The notes under the pieces were generated by a model. That model was not told the origin of the DNA and did not search any database. It saw only the letters and a list, made by a program, of their open reading frames with translations. Below are positions 1 to 9,267 of a stretch of DNA of 12,395 bases, one piece after another (the first letter of the stretch is position 1; the number at the start of each line of letters is the position of its first letter). Made by a program: the position numbers and the translations under genes. The stretch is from Larix sibirica (lineage: Eukaryota; Streptophyta; Pinopsida; Pinales; Pinaceae). The stretch spans positions 6,561 to 18,955 of the forward strand of contig NWUY0300042667.1 in NCBI GenBank assembly GCA_004151065.3, written 5' to 3'.

Positions 1-2241
1 GCCTTTAAGAAAAGCCTAAAACTTTTTGCTAAATCCTTTGGGATCAAAGTCAATCTTGACAAGTCTCGGGTTTTATTTTTCAATACCCCCGGTGTTACTC
101 AGCACAACATTCTCCGCATTCTTAATTTCTCAAAAGGTTCCCTTCCTACTAAATTCCTGGGGACTTCGCTCTCAGAGGGCACTATCTGTAGGATTTCTTA
201 GCAAGACCTTTTGGATCGCTTGAGAAGCAGACTCAATAGATGGATTAATAGACCTTTAAACTTTCCCAGTCGACTGACTCTGGTCAAATCATTCTTGCAA
301 GCTATGTCGATTTACCTCTTCTCTTTACTGTCTTCCCCTAAATCGTTCCTCAAAGAAATAAGGGGCATCCAACGTAACTTCCTATGGGGTGGTAGGGAAT
401 CCAAATCCAAATTTGCTTTGATCAGATGGGACATATTATGCTGTCCTAAGGAAAAGGGGGGTCTAGGGCTTAGATATCCTAAGGTGGTCAGTGATATTCA
501 GGGATCCAAATTATGGTGGAGATGGTGTAACCACAACAATGAGCCGTGGGAAAAAATATGGCACATCAAATATTCCAGAAACCATCAAACCAATCAACTG
601 ATCAGATACAATACAGATACTTTGGGATCTAACATATGGACGAAGGCTCAGAAAGGGAGAAAGATGGTTCAGGATCATAGATTTTGGGAAATTGGTGATG
701 GTGAGTTGGCCAAGTTCTGGGATGATTCATGGAATCAATTCCCTAAACTGGGGAATGATCAAAGGTGGCTAAACATCAGAGCTCATGGTCTGACTAAAGG
801 AAAACTCAAGGTTTTTCACTACTGGACCAACTTGGCCACAGAGAATTACAGAACTTGGTTAGACCATCAGTGGTGGACTGGGTTAATTAATGAAGATGAC
901 AACAGGGCTTTTGGGGATATGCTCCAAGAAAGATACATTCGTAGAAGAACCGGAACTGATAAGCTAAGGTGGGGATACAGGAAGAAAGGGGTTTTCGGCA
1001 TCAAGGAGGCGTTTGACCTTCAAACTAATAGAGAAGCAGGTGATGAAGCTCCGTGGAGAAAACTTTGGAAGATGAATCCCTGGCCAAAACCTGTGACTTT
1101 CTGTTGGCCGATCACCTGGAAAAGAGTCCTAACAGGTGCAAACCTTAAGAAATGTGGCATCCAAGGCCCCTCATGTTGTCCCTTATGCAAAAACAGCGAG
1201 GAAACGCTCGGCCACTTGCTAGATGAATGTGAATACTCTTCTTTCCTATGGGATAGAGGGGCCATGATTTTTTGAAAAAGTGATCGAGCTCGTGGCCAAC
1301 CAGATCAAACTCTACGCAATTGGAATGATCAATCTTTTAGCAATCCAATATTAGCGCTGATTTGGCATATGTTTCCTGGTATGGTATGCTGGAACCTTTG
1401 GAAGGAAATAAATGGGAGGATATTCCGGGATGAAAACCATTGTAAAGAGGAGGTGTGGGAGACTCTGGTTCATAAAATTCAAGAAACCATTAGAAGTAGA
1501 CAGTGGAATGACGAGGATAGAAACCTCTCGGAGGGGAATTTGCTTATTTCCAAAGGATGGGGTCTTGGTAGGGATTATATGCTTGGTTTGCGAAGGCGGG
1601 AGAAGATATGTAAACCTGTCAGTCCCAACTTCTGGTCTCCACTCGGGCTGACTAAATATAAAATTAATTTTGATGGGGCATCGCGGGGAAATCCCGGGGC
1701 TACTGGATATGGCGGTGTCTGCAGAAATGCGGAAGGAATGGTGTTACAGGTTTTCTTTGGGCACATCGGCCACGATACTAACAACTTCGCAGAGCTTGAT
1801 GGTCTCATTCATGGTTTGCAGCTGATTATTCAGGGTGGTTTATTCCTGGCTACTATAGAGGGAGATTAAAAAATTATTATCCATATGGCCAAAGGGATGG
1901 CTCAAGGGAAGATGACCGAACATGTCACTGCCAGCTGGAGACTTTCTCATCGGCTAGATATTCTGATTCGCCTCGTTCGGGCCAATAGTTCGTTAACTTT
2001 CCACCATGTCAGATGGGAGGCTAACAAGGTTGTTGATTTTCTAGCAAACTTGGGTGCTCACCGGGTTGGCGGTCACACATCTGGCCACATGGCTGAGCTC
2101 GGGCAGGAAGAATGGGCCCACAAGTGCCTCCAGCTGGCCGTTGTGGACTTCGCCAGAAACCAACAGGTGGAGGGTGCTCAACACGTACCCCAAGAAGGTG
2201 ACATATGTGAGTCGGAGATCACTCCAATGACGAATTGCTGA
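1..2241 (+). pseudogene. LINE ORF2 polyprotein, C-terminal part (RT end, zf-RVT, RNase H), three nonsense codons
   Basis: Frame 1 reads from base 1 to the TGA at 2239-2241, broken only by TAG 199-201, TGA 1273-1275 and TAA 1867-1869, with no frameshift. The start shows the post-catalytic part of LINE RT (VNLDKSRVLFF; then DRLRSRLNRWINRPLNFPSR and FLWGG). At about 1045-1257 lies a zf-RVT region with a WPKPVTFCW lead, a CCPLC pair and a GHLLDEC His/Cys end. Positions 1654-2060 hold an RNase H: FDGASRGNPG (Asp 1672), FAELDGL (Glu 1792), IEGD (Asp 1864) and VVDFLAN (Asp 2035), the full D-E-D-D set. The third break follows directly after the third Asp. In the family, ORF2 nicks the target and copies the RNA there; RNase H removes RNA from the hybrid. 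This copy is inactive. The true start lies upstream of the window. Confidence 0.9.
1654..2060 (+). other. RNase H domain of the LINE (archaeal-like plant type)
   Basis: This is a domain of the LINE ORF2 frame. The signature DGASRGNPG, the later Glu in NFAELDGL, the Asp in IEGD and the final REAN/VVDFLAN-type motif (here RWEANKVVDFLAN) give a complete catalytic set. A C-terminal RNase H of this style is known in one group of plant L1 elements and has been described as acquired from an archaeal-like source. Assigning this copy to that group is my inference from the motif style. The TAA at 1867-1869 sits one codon after the third acidic residue and would remove the last third of the domain. Confidence 0.8.
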
Positions 2242-2252
2242 CCTATTCATTA

Positions 2253-3285
2253 ATGCGAAGAAGTGATAACTCCCACAGGTTGGCTATTATGAGAGTTAAG
2301 GAGAAGTACAGTTTCAGGCATTTTTCTATCCGAATGCTGGATTTGCAATGGCTCCAACATTTTCTCATCATGGTCTTCATAATTCAGTGTAATGGCGAGC
2401 GTACACTCCTGGATCCGGTTAGTTCTTCATGGGACTTGGAAATTTATTTCCCTGCCTCTATCATCATGGGCCTTTGACCTTTATATATGAGCTCCCTTCT
2501 GTGGTGGGATCATTATTGGCCAGAGTGTGATAATGCTAACCCCTATTTCTTGGTTGGTAGTGGTTTAAGAGTACCTTCCAGGGTGTGGTTTGTGCTATCG
2601 TGTCCCCCTGAGTGTCGTTTATCCTCTGTGTTGCACTCTATAATGGCTCCTTAACATGAATTTGGATACTTCTCTGGGTTGGGTTCCGCCTCTGCCGCCT
2701 ATAAAGGTAAAGACAAAGCCAAGTTTACAGGTCGTGGGCCGGGTCGGGTAATCCGGGCTCAAGTCCGTTCTCAATCTACTGCCACTTTCTTCCTTGAATG
2801 GATCCCTGATCCCATTAGGGAATACGTTTGAGGTTATAGAGAAGCAATTGTGGAGCGAGGTTCAAGCTCTCCCATTTGATGAAGTTAAGAATGAAGTGGA
2901 GGACTGGGTAACCGATCCTGGTACCACCTTAGGCCGGGCTTCGGCCTATGATAGAATGATCATGACCTATTGGGTCACTAAGAACCTGTTGGCCCATGTA
3001 ACGATGGGTGGAAATGCTAAACATCAAGGTGATGAAGAATGGGTTAAGGCTTGGAAGGCTCACAATGCATACAACAGGTTAATGCATTGCAAAATTGATG
3101 CTATAGCCAAGAAGTTGGGCCTCTCTTTATCTTATCCAAGCCTGGATGCTCAGGGGAATTGGGTCTGTAGCAGCAAATCACACCGGCATGTTTCGTCACA
3201 GTCGATGGCTACGGTTCTTCAAGGAGGGGATCTCTCTCAAAAGATGGATATGAACATCAATGCTCTGGAGAAAGGTGTTGTCTGA
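2253..3285 (+). pseudogene. Unrecognised open frame downstream of LINE ORF2 (possible third ORF), broken
   Basis: I do not recognise this product. Frame 3 stays open from just behind the ORF2 stop (ATG 2253) to TGA 2829-2831 with only two stops (TGA 2475-2477, TAA 2652-2654), while frame 1 over the same stretch has about seven. The open reading then continues in frame 1 from about 2830 to TGA 3283-3285, so one base appears gained or lost in the T run near 2826-2829. The last 150 codons are the cleanest. They are rich in charged and aromatic residues (EKQLWSEVQALPFDEV, EEWVKAWKAHNAYNR) and look helical and soluble, with no signal peptide, membrane segment or zinc motif. An alternative is a frame 1 start at ATG 2656 with one stop at TAA 2749-2751. 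It could be a third ORF of the LINE, a captured host piece, or chance. Confidence 0.45.
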
Positions 3286-3568
3286 TCTTCGGATTTGTCT
3301 TGGATTAGGGATTGTGTTTAGAATTTTATGTCTTCTGTTCTTTATTAGCTCTCTATCTGTAACTCAAGATATGGGTAATGGGTACTATTTTGTGAAAGGT
3401 ATTTTTGCTAATGATGAGGTCAGGTTTCATGGACCTTCGCTCTGCAATTTTTAGATTCTGTTAGCGTCTATGTCTGTGGTTTTTTGGGGTCCAGATTCTT
3501 AACTATGCAATGCTGTAAGCGCGATATGTATATATTTTCCATGCAGTAATATAATGCTTTTTATTTAC
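3286..3568 (+). other. LINE 3' untranslated region
   Basis: This stretch lies between the last open frame and the A tail. It is T-rich, holds no convincing coding frame and ends in TTTAC just before the A run, a usual 3' end for plant L1 elements. It probably carries the sequence the RT recognises when starting target-primed copying, but no specific hairpin was identified. Confidence 0.5.
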
Positions 3569-3578
3569 AAAAAAAAAA
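3569..3578 (+). other. LINE poly(A) tail
   Basis: Ten consecutive A residues follow TTTAC and mark the 3' end of the LINE insertion. LINEs end in poly(A) because target-primed reverse transcription starts on the RNA tail. The run is short, which fits an old insertion. The right-hand flank starts TACTACACTAAG; the matching left copy of any target duplication is outside the window. Confidence 0.75.
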
Positions 3579-3894
3579 TACTACACTAAGATAATAAAAA
3601 AGTGCATGAAAAACACTGTACCTAGTCTATAAGTCCAGAATTTCAAATCACTCAAAATGCTGACAACAACACACTTGAAGAGTAAACTCAAACCAAAAGG
3701 CCAAGCTAACTCACTTTTGGCATAAATGCTTCGATCAAAAATACTAAAAATAAGAAAGGAATAGAAAAAATAAGCACTTCAGGAGTTTATTCAACTCACA
3801 TACAGTCCAAAAGCATCAAAATAAGCTGACCAAAGCATAAGCAATCTAAAAAAAACTTTCAAGCACGAAGGTGTAGGGCACAATTCTTCAACAA

Positions 3895-3930
3895 GATTTC
3901 ATTCAAAAAAAGGAATTTCATTCAAAAAGG
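3895..3930. repeat. Short direct tandem repeat, two copies
   Basis: Copy one (3895-3913) and copy two (3914-3930) share the core ATTTCATTCAAAAA followed by GG. They are 19 and 17 bases long and differ mainly by two A in the run. This is a simple local duplication, probably by replication slippage. Confidence 0.7.
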
Positions 3931-3983
3931 TGTGAATAGGATCAAATAAACTCAAAAGTTTCGAAACCAAATCAAAGTTGGAG

Positions 3984-4061
3984 CAAATAGGTTCATTTAG
4001 ACTCAAGTTGGGTCAAAAACAACAAAGTAGTTCATAAACCGCCAACTTGGGTCAACAAGCC
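3984..4061. repeat. Degenerate 39-bp tandem repeat
   Basis: Units 3984-4022 and 4023-4061 match at about 25 of 39 positions by eye. They share the blocks CAAA, GTTCAT and TTGGGTCAA in the same order and spacing. Similar words occur further left (about 3945-3983), so more old copies may exist. This is weak evidence, compatible with an old minisatellite. Confidence 0.35.
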
Positions 4062-5700
4062 TCAAATTATTCCAAACAAGCCCAAATTGCTGCAAAAAGA
4101 TCCCAAACATCAAATTAAGAGCAACTACAAGATAAGACACCAGTCCCAAGGGTTCCTACACAGACCTAGGATTAGTAGGGACTCCAAAAAATGAAACCAA
4201 ACCTCCCAAACAACCCTAAAAGTGAAATATTCACCTACAGGAGGGACACGCTGGTGTAAAATAGACACATGGGTGTGTAACATGCAGGTGAAGAGGCCTT
4301 CCACCATCATGTATTTATCATACACGCTATTGTAAGTGCTAACGCCAACGTGTAGATGCTGAAAGTACCAAAAAAGAAAAATACAACTCAAGAACTAACA
4401 AAGGAAGTGTCTAACAAATCTTAATGACCGTTCTTATATTGTAATATCCTGAGACATGGATGACTTTTATTATGTGTTGAGCGTAAGCTCTGGAGCACAT
4501 GGCTTGGGGGTGATCTATCAAATGAACCAGGAACGGTTCGAGATCTACAATTGGGAGGAATGTGGTAGTTCACAAGTCAGTCGGATAAATCAAGAAATGA
4601 ATGATAAGTATTTGTATTATTTTTATTAATGGTAAACTAGTGTTATATTATGCATTTATCTCATCTATACTTTCCATATCACGAGGAATACGTAGGTAGT
4701 GTTTTCTCTTATTTTTCATGAAGAAAATTGCTGTAGAAATCTAAATAGAATTATTATGGTAGCATTCATGCACGATTTCATTATGTAAATTTTATTACCA
4801 GGATGCATAAAATAATTCTTTTATTTTGGATATGGTCATCGACAGAATCACTAGTCATGACATATGGGATCTCATAAAACTAAATATCATTCTGCTTTAG
4901 AAATATAGGATTATCACAAACCCTCCTTTCAAACCCCACGTTAACTTACTCATTTCATAAATTAAATTATGCATTGAATGATAAATTTCTACACATACAA
5001 AGGGCATTAAAATTACCATAAAAGAACTCTGTTATTTCTGACAAACCATAGATTAACAGATTTAACCTTAAGCGATGTCTTCTCAACGAAACCCCAACAG
5101 AACCCTCGGTTCAGTTCTCAACACGCTCAGTCATCAGAAAACTCCAAGAAAAACATGATTTGCATGACTAAGCTAGAACCAAATCTCATTTTGAATTTTC
5201 AAAGTCATTAACTCTACTACAGATCAGAGGTCTGAGTATTCCCCAACATAAAATATTTCCAACCATCACATTTAAAATAAATAAACTACAGAGGTCATGA
5301 TCGACTTAGGGTTTTCCCAGAAAGCGAAAATATCTAAGTATTTAGCATTATTTCCAAGTTTATAATTCATCCAACCAAGGATCGTATCTGTAAAGGGATT
5401 CGTTTCTAGAAGAGCTTCGTTATTTCCATATCTCAACCATACTCTGATAGGCGAATTCAATAGGAAAGCGTTTTGACCATATGAAAGAAAAACGCCCAAT
5501 TAAAACCAAACCCCAAAACCATAATATCCCCAACCAAAATTATCATTTTCAGAAACAAAGTATCCATACAAAAATGTAAATCAACAGAGAAGCCACCGTA
5601 TGACGAGAGAACAGAGCAATACATTTTTAATCAAGAGTAACATTAAACATCCATTACACCGGAAAATCCAAACATAGTATAGAAACACAAAACCAAATAT

Positions 5701-5708
5701 TTATATAG
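5701..5708 (+). promoter_or_regulatory. TATA-box candidate of the LTR promoter
   Basis: TTATATAG at 5701-5708, in the context ATATTTATATAGAC, is a good plant TATA box. About 30 bases downstream is CTTCTCTCATAC (5732-5743), which resembles a plant transcription start. This would place the U3/R border near 5735-5740 and make U3 about 1.3 kb long. In such elements the LTR promoter drives the genomic RNA. It is inferred from motif and spacing only; AT-rich DNA gives such matches by chance. Confidence 0.35.
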
Positions 5709-6286
5709 ACCTGAAGGAAAGAAGAGAGCCACTTCTCTCATACAATAAACATTATAAACACAAAAATATCCTTCACAGGCTTAGAGTTTAATTACAGCTG
5801 TAATTTAGAAACATCCAAACAAACCCTGATAAATAAACATTGTATTTTCTGATCAAGAAGAGTCGTTCCAGAGAGTAAGGAAGAATCCGTGGAAAAAACC
5901 AACATAGATGCCCAAACCCTTGCCAATCCACAGAGGCGAAAACCATAAACCCCATCTTCCATACCAAATAAAACACAGTAGAACCATTCTTCCATCATAG
6001 AGAATGAGAGCCTGAGAGAGCACGAGATTAGCGTGGAATAGAGATATGCTTGGTACACGCAACATAGTTGCAAGCACTCAGCTCCCTGCACCTACATCAA
6101 CCACCATTTCGAAATACATAAGTCACAAACAAAACAAATATGGTAAAGCAAAACATAGAAGATATAGAAACGATTTTTGCAACACATCACTTGGGCATAA
6201 GAAATGGCACCTTCAGCCAACATTAACAACCTCCATCATACCACCAACATTTCCTTGTTCCAAAGTTATGAAGAGAAATCCTAGAG

Positions 6287-6305
6287 GGGAAGCCCTAGGC
6301 TTCCC
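6287..6305. repeat. 8-bp stem hairpin inside the LTR
   Basis: GGGAAGCC, loop CTA, GGCTTCCC: a perfect 8-bp inverted repeat with a 3-base loop, notably GC-rich in AT-rich surroundings. If transcription starts near 5735 it lies in the transcribed R/U5 leader, where RNA structure can matter for packaging or strand transfer. That role is speculative. Confidence 0.6.
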
Positions 6306-6519
6306 GATCCTCCAAACAAAAAGCACTACGACTGGAATAACCTCACAAATGAATCCTGACCATACTAAAGCGACCAAAGAAAACTCCTGGCCTATGTGGA
6401 CCCAAGTAAATTGTCCCCATCACATGGTATCCATTAATGTTTCACCAAACTCCAAATCGAGCGCTCCAATCAAACCTTCATTTATCATAAGATAGGTTAC
6501 AGTCCATTAGCGTAGAGGT

Positions 6520-6574
6520 GTAGGGTTTATCACTTAGGAAGATCATAGAGTATGTAGAGTTTATCACATAGGAA
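6520..6574. repeat. Tandem repeat with 34-bp period in the LTR
   Basis: Two 21-base blocks, 6520-6540 and 6554-6574, match at 19 of 21 positions around the core GTTTATCAC. A weaker third relative, AGCACTTAGGA, occurs near 6658-6668. It lies some 60 bases before an AATAAA (6631-6636). Function unknown; a slippage duplication is sufficient explanation. Confidence 0.6.
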
Positions 6575-7091
6575 TACCACCATGGTATTTATTTACCATC
6601 CCTCTTAGGACCCCTGCAACTTGTAGAATGAATAAACCCAATCTTACCCCTTTGTTTAGCACTTAGGACTAGAATGCTTTAGGATGAGCCAAGCATTTAG
6701 AACCCACGAAGAGTTAAACAAACACAATGCATTAGGATTTACAGCTAAGTAAGCTCGGCTCATTCAAGATCAAGTTTTCCATCTCACCATAAGAATAAAA
6801 AAAAGAGACGCATGCGATATCCAAACACATAAAAAAATCATTCATAAAGTCATCAATAACCTTCAAAATAGAGATAGGTTTAGAATTACTACAAACAACC
6901 AACAAGGGAATACAAATTACCAGAGTACTTTTGACATGAAATACATCCATGACAGGAAACTAGTAAACTAATAGAATTCTCCGACTCACTTCTCAGTACT
7001 GAAGTTAATTTAAGGAACCATTCTAACCGTTAAGAATGGACCATGATCCATAAAATTTCTTTTTAGAGTGCATTTTTAGGGACATTACAAG

Positions 7092-7104
7092 TGGTATCAG
7101 AGCC
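7092..7104 (+). other. Primer binding site for initiator Met-tRNA
   Basis: TGGTATCAGAGCC is complementary to the 3' end of plant initiator methionine tRNA, the usual minus-strand primer of plant gypsy and copia elements. It lies two bases after the LTR end at 7089. The untranslated leader then runs to the gag ATG at 7256 and shows no other clear feature. Confidence 0.9.
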
Positions 7105-7255
7105 CAGCTACAAACACTTGAGACCTTTTGAGCTTACTACTTGAAATAAATCCGCTGCAGAAAAATATTTTCAAACTTCATTTTTGTTTTATAAAACTAA
7201 TAAAATCTTATTTACTACACATTGCCTAAATCCACAACTAAGAGAGAAAATAATC

Positions 7256-8506
7256 ATGAACACTAAAATAAATAGCAGGAAACATAGAAACTTGGACTCA
7301 CCACCCCAAGAAGAAGAGTTGGTGGTAAATGACAGTCTGAGGACAGCCAAGCTGTCTAAACTAATGGAAACAATACAGAGCCTACAAGTAGAATTTCAGA
7401 GTTTTAAATATGAAAACCTTAATGAAATACGGGATCAACATGCATTAAATGAGGCACTACTCCATAATTTGATGGGGGGAAAACCCCAAGGAAATAATAC
7501 TCACTCAACAAACAAATCTAGGGAGGACCATCACCACAAAAGAAGGAACAACAATCCGAGATTTAAGAAGAAAGAAGGAAAAACACTCGATACCATGGCA
7601 GATGAGTATGGGAGATCTTCCAATGACTATTCACTATCCCCGTGCAGAAAGAAACATAAGGGTGATGATAGCTTACTAGGAGAATTCAGAAAGATCAAAG
7701 CCCCAACGTATGAGGGAGAGATGGACACGGGAGACAAAGCTAAAGAATGGATTTTAGGGATGACTAAGTAATTACGAGTACATAACTATTCTGGCGAAAT
7801 TAATCTAGCCATCTATAATTTAAATGGGAAAGCAACCGGATGGTGGCGAGACCTGAAACACACTAAGAAACACAAGGTAAAGAACATCGGGTGGAGTACC
7901 TTTAGAAGACTATTTTAAGAAAAGTATATGTCTGAGATATTTTTCGACAATAAGATAAAAGAGTTCCACGAGCTAAAAATGGGTTCCCTAACCATGGATA
8001 CTTTCATCAACAGATTCTTAGAACTGTTACACTATGTGCCTTATATTAAGGACGAGAAGGTAAAGATACAACAGTTTTTGGGTTGCCTTCCTCCCACTTT
8101 CCGAGAGAGAATTGAATTTGATATGCCCAAAAATTTGGACATATACCTTGCATCAAGGCCAAGCTATGCTACGAACATGGTCAACACAGGACTAGAAGCA
8201 TGAACAGAAATAGAGAAAAGTTCAAGACCTTTTCAGAAAACAAAGGAGAGGGTTTAGACCACCTCCTTACAGAAAGCAGAATAACATTTTCCGCCTAACA
8301 TAAATTTTAATAGGTTCAGAACACAACCAAATATGCCAGCACCAAGTGGCAATAAACCAACAATGGATAGAGGGCCAAGGCTGCTCCACTACCAATTAAG
8401 TGTGCTGGAAAGTCAGGGATCCCACTACTACAGAGACTTCCCAAACAAAATGGATGGAGTCCTGAACAACTTACAAGAAGAAGCAACTGTGAGAATATGG
8501 CAAGGA
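7256..8506 (+). pseudogene. gag: gag (capsid/nucleocapsid) pseudogene
   Basis: The start is taken at ATG 7256 (frame 2), the first ATG after the leader. The N-terminal part is polar with a basic KRRNNNPRFKKK stretch. The capsid region follows (KAPTYEGEMD, AKEWI, ATGWWRDL, FHELKMGSLTMDTFINRF, FLGCLPPTFRE), typical of the Retrotrans_gag domain, which assembles the particle around the RNA. TAA 7769-7771, TAA 7916-7918 and TGA 8201-8203 interrupt it. A basic Arg/Pro linker at about 8205-8296 is in frame 3, and frame 2 resumes near 8309, implying two compensating 1-nt indels. The nucleocapsid zinc knuckle (about 8396-8450) survives only as GSHYYRDFPNK: the last Cys is Phe and the first Cys is out of frame. 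Gag would run into protease as a fused product; here it ends where the duplicated block begins. Confidence 0.88.
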
Positions 8507-9267
8507 CACCTAGGATTTATGCTGCACTTGAAGGCCGACAGGAAGACCATCAATCTACCATGGTCGAGATAGAAGGTAAAATCTCAAACACACCAATTTC
8601 AATTTTGATTCGATCCAGGAGCTTGCAGTAGCTATGTCTCCCACAAAATTGTCGACTTGTAAATTGAACAAAGAGAAGCATAGTAAACCTGGATGGTACA
8701 ATTAGCCACCACGTACAAAGAGAAAGATTTCTGAACTTGTGAAGGATTGCAAGATAGATATGAACGGTTTTCGACAGAAGTAGATTTGAATATCCTACCT
8801 TTAGGATCATATGACTTATCTGATAGGCATGGATTCGGCTGGAACAACACCATGTCATGCTTGACTGTTTGAACAAATATTTCATATGTAGGATAAGCAA
8901 GGGAAATCAAAGAAAGATACAAGGAATACCTAAGAAGGTCTTTTCAGACAGATATCAGCCTTACAGGAAAAGAAGTGCATAAGAAAAGGCTGCAAACTTT
9001 ATGCAGTTAACATTCACAATTTGGAAGAAGAGAAGGAACAAAAAATTGAGGATTTTCCGGTTCTAGTAGATTTTAAGGATGTATTCCAGAGGAAATACCA
9101 GGTTATCACCAAAGAGGGATTTAGTTTCTCCATAGAATTAATACCAGGATGGTACCGGCTTCAAAATCCCCCTACCGCATGAGTCCCCGAGTTAGTAGGA
9201 ACTAAAACTACAATGCAAGAACTGATAGAGAAGGATACATCAGACCCAGTGTGTCTCCATGGGGAGN
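8507..9267 (+). pseudogene. Duplicated protease/RT N-terminal block, copy A, heavily frameshifted
   Basis: This block matches 9268-10038 over its whole length, starting with CACCTAGGATTTATGC in both. It encodes the aspartic protease (active site Asp-Pro-Gly after an inserted T near 8609) and the linker into RT (VEF/VDF-KDVF and PYRMS region), ending at the SPWG motif of RT. Many single-base indels scatter it over all three frames, for example an extra T in GATTCGAT, two bases lost near 8656 and a gain in ACTTATCTGATAGG. It ends at the N at 9267, where reading jumps back to the protease start. It can make no product. It is one base block of about 761 versus 771 in copy B. It may be real, or low-quality sequence at a contig join. 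Confidence 0.85.

Larger units (their letters stand above)
1..3578 (+). mobile_element. Plant L1-type LINE retrotransposon, 3' part, decayed
   Basis: The segment has the layout of the 3' half of a plant non-LTR (L1-clade) retrotransposon. It contains the end of an ORF2 polyprotein (RT C-terminal part, zf-RVT zinc region, RNase H), a further unrecognised open frame, an untranslated stretch, and a terminal TTTAC followed by ten A. The 5' part (ORF1, endonuclease, catalytic RT core) lies outside the window, so target-site duplications cannot be tested. The segment looks more GC-rich than the A-rich gypsy element to its right, which fits separate origins. The right end is well supported by the A tail; the left end is simply the window edge. 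Confidence 0.85.
3579..4439. other. A/C-rich spacer between the two elements, no gene seen
   Basis: About 860 bases without a credible reading frame. The + strand is strongly enriched in A and C and depleted in G, so the opposite strand is T/G-rich. It contains two degenerate short tandem repeats (given separately) and two small ACAC-NNNN-GTGT dyads near 4247-4275. It could be old host intergenic DNA or an LTR fragment of another element in reverse orientation; no diagnostic end was found. Confidence 0.5.
4440..7089 (+). repeat. 5' long terminal repeat (about 2650 bp)
   Basis: The left end TGTAATATCC and right end GGACATTACA form an imperfect terminal inverted repeat starting TG and ending CA, as LTRs do. 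The right end lies two bases before a tRNA primer binding site, which fixes it well. The left end rests on the inverted repeat alone because the second LTR is not in the window. A length of 2.65 kb suits long-LTR plant gypsy elements. The interior is A-rich, holds no convincing gene, and contains a TATA-type promoter candidate (5701-5708), AATAAA at 6631-6636 as a possible poly(A) signal, a 34-bp-period repeat and a hairpin. Confidence 0.75.

Noticed and set aside
1020-1265. Minus-strand open frame over the LINE zinc region
   Set aside because: It is antisense to the zf-RVT motif, which is plainly coded on the + strand.
2754-2766. CGGGCTCAAGTCCG-like string resembling a tRNA T-arm / B box
   Set aside because: There is no matching A box, anticodon arm or acceptor stem at the right distance, and the key TT of the B box is CT.
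3260-3454. 64-codon frame overlapping the end of the unrecognised LINE frame
   Set aside because: It lies mostly in the T-rich 3' untranslated region. The hydrophobic stretch follows from T richness and the frame differs from the preceding open frame.
4125-4391. Minus-strand 88-codon open frame in the spacer
   Set aside because: It has no recognisable motif, and its Phe/Val/Trp-rich composition follows from the T/G-rich strand.
5272-5499. Minus-strand 75-codon open frame in the LTR
   Set aside because: No domain is visible, and its position inside the LTR makes a gene unlikely.
5788-6091. Overlapping minus-strand open frames (62-99 codons), hydrophobic
   Set aside because: Three frames are open over the same stretch, which reflects low stop density in T/G-rich DNA rather than coding. 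Cys/Phe/Leu richness is a by-product of base composition.
6046-6495. 149-codon open frame on the + strand in the LTR
   Set aside because: The composition simply reflects the A/C-rich DNA, no motif is seen, and it lies wholly inside the proposed LTR, where no gene is expected.
8550-8922. Minus-strand open frames across duplicated copy A
   Set aside because: They are antisense to clearly recognisable protease/RT linker sequence and are shadows of it.
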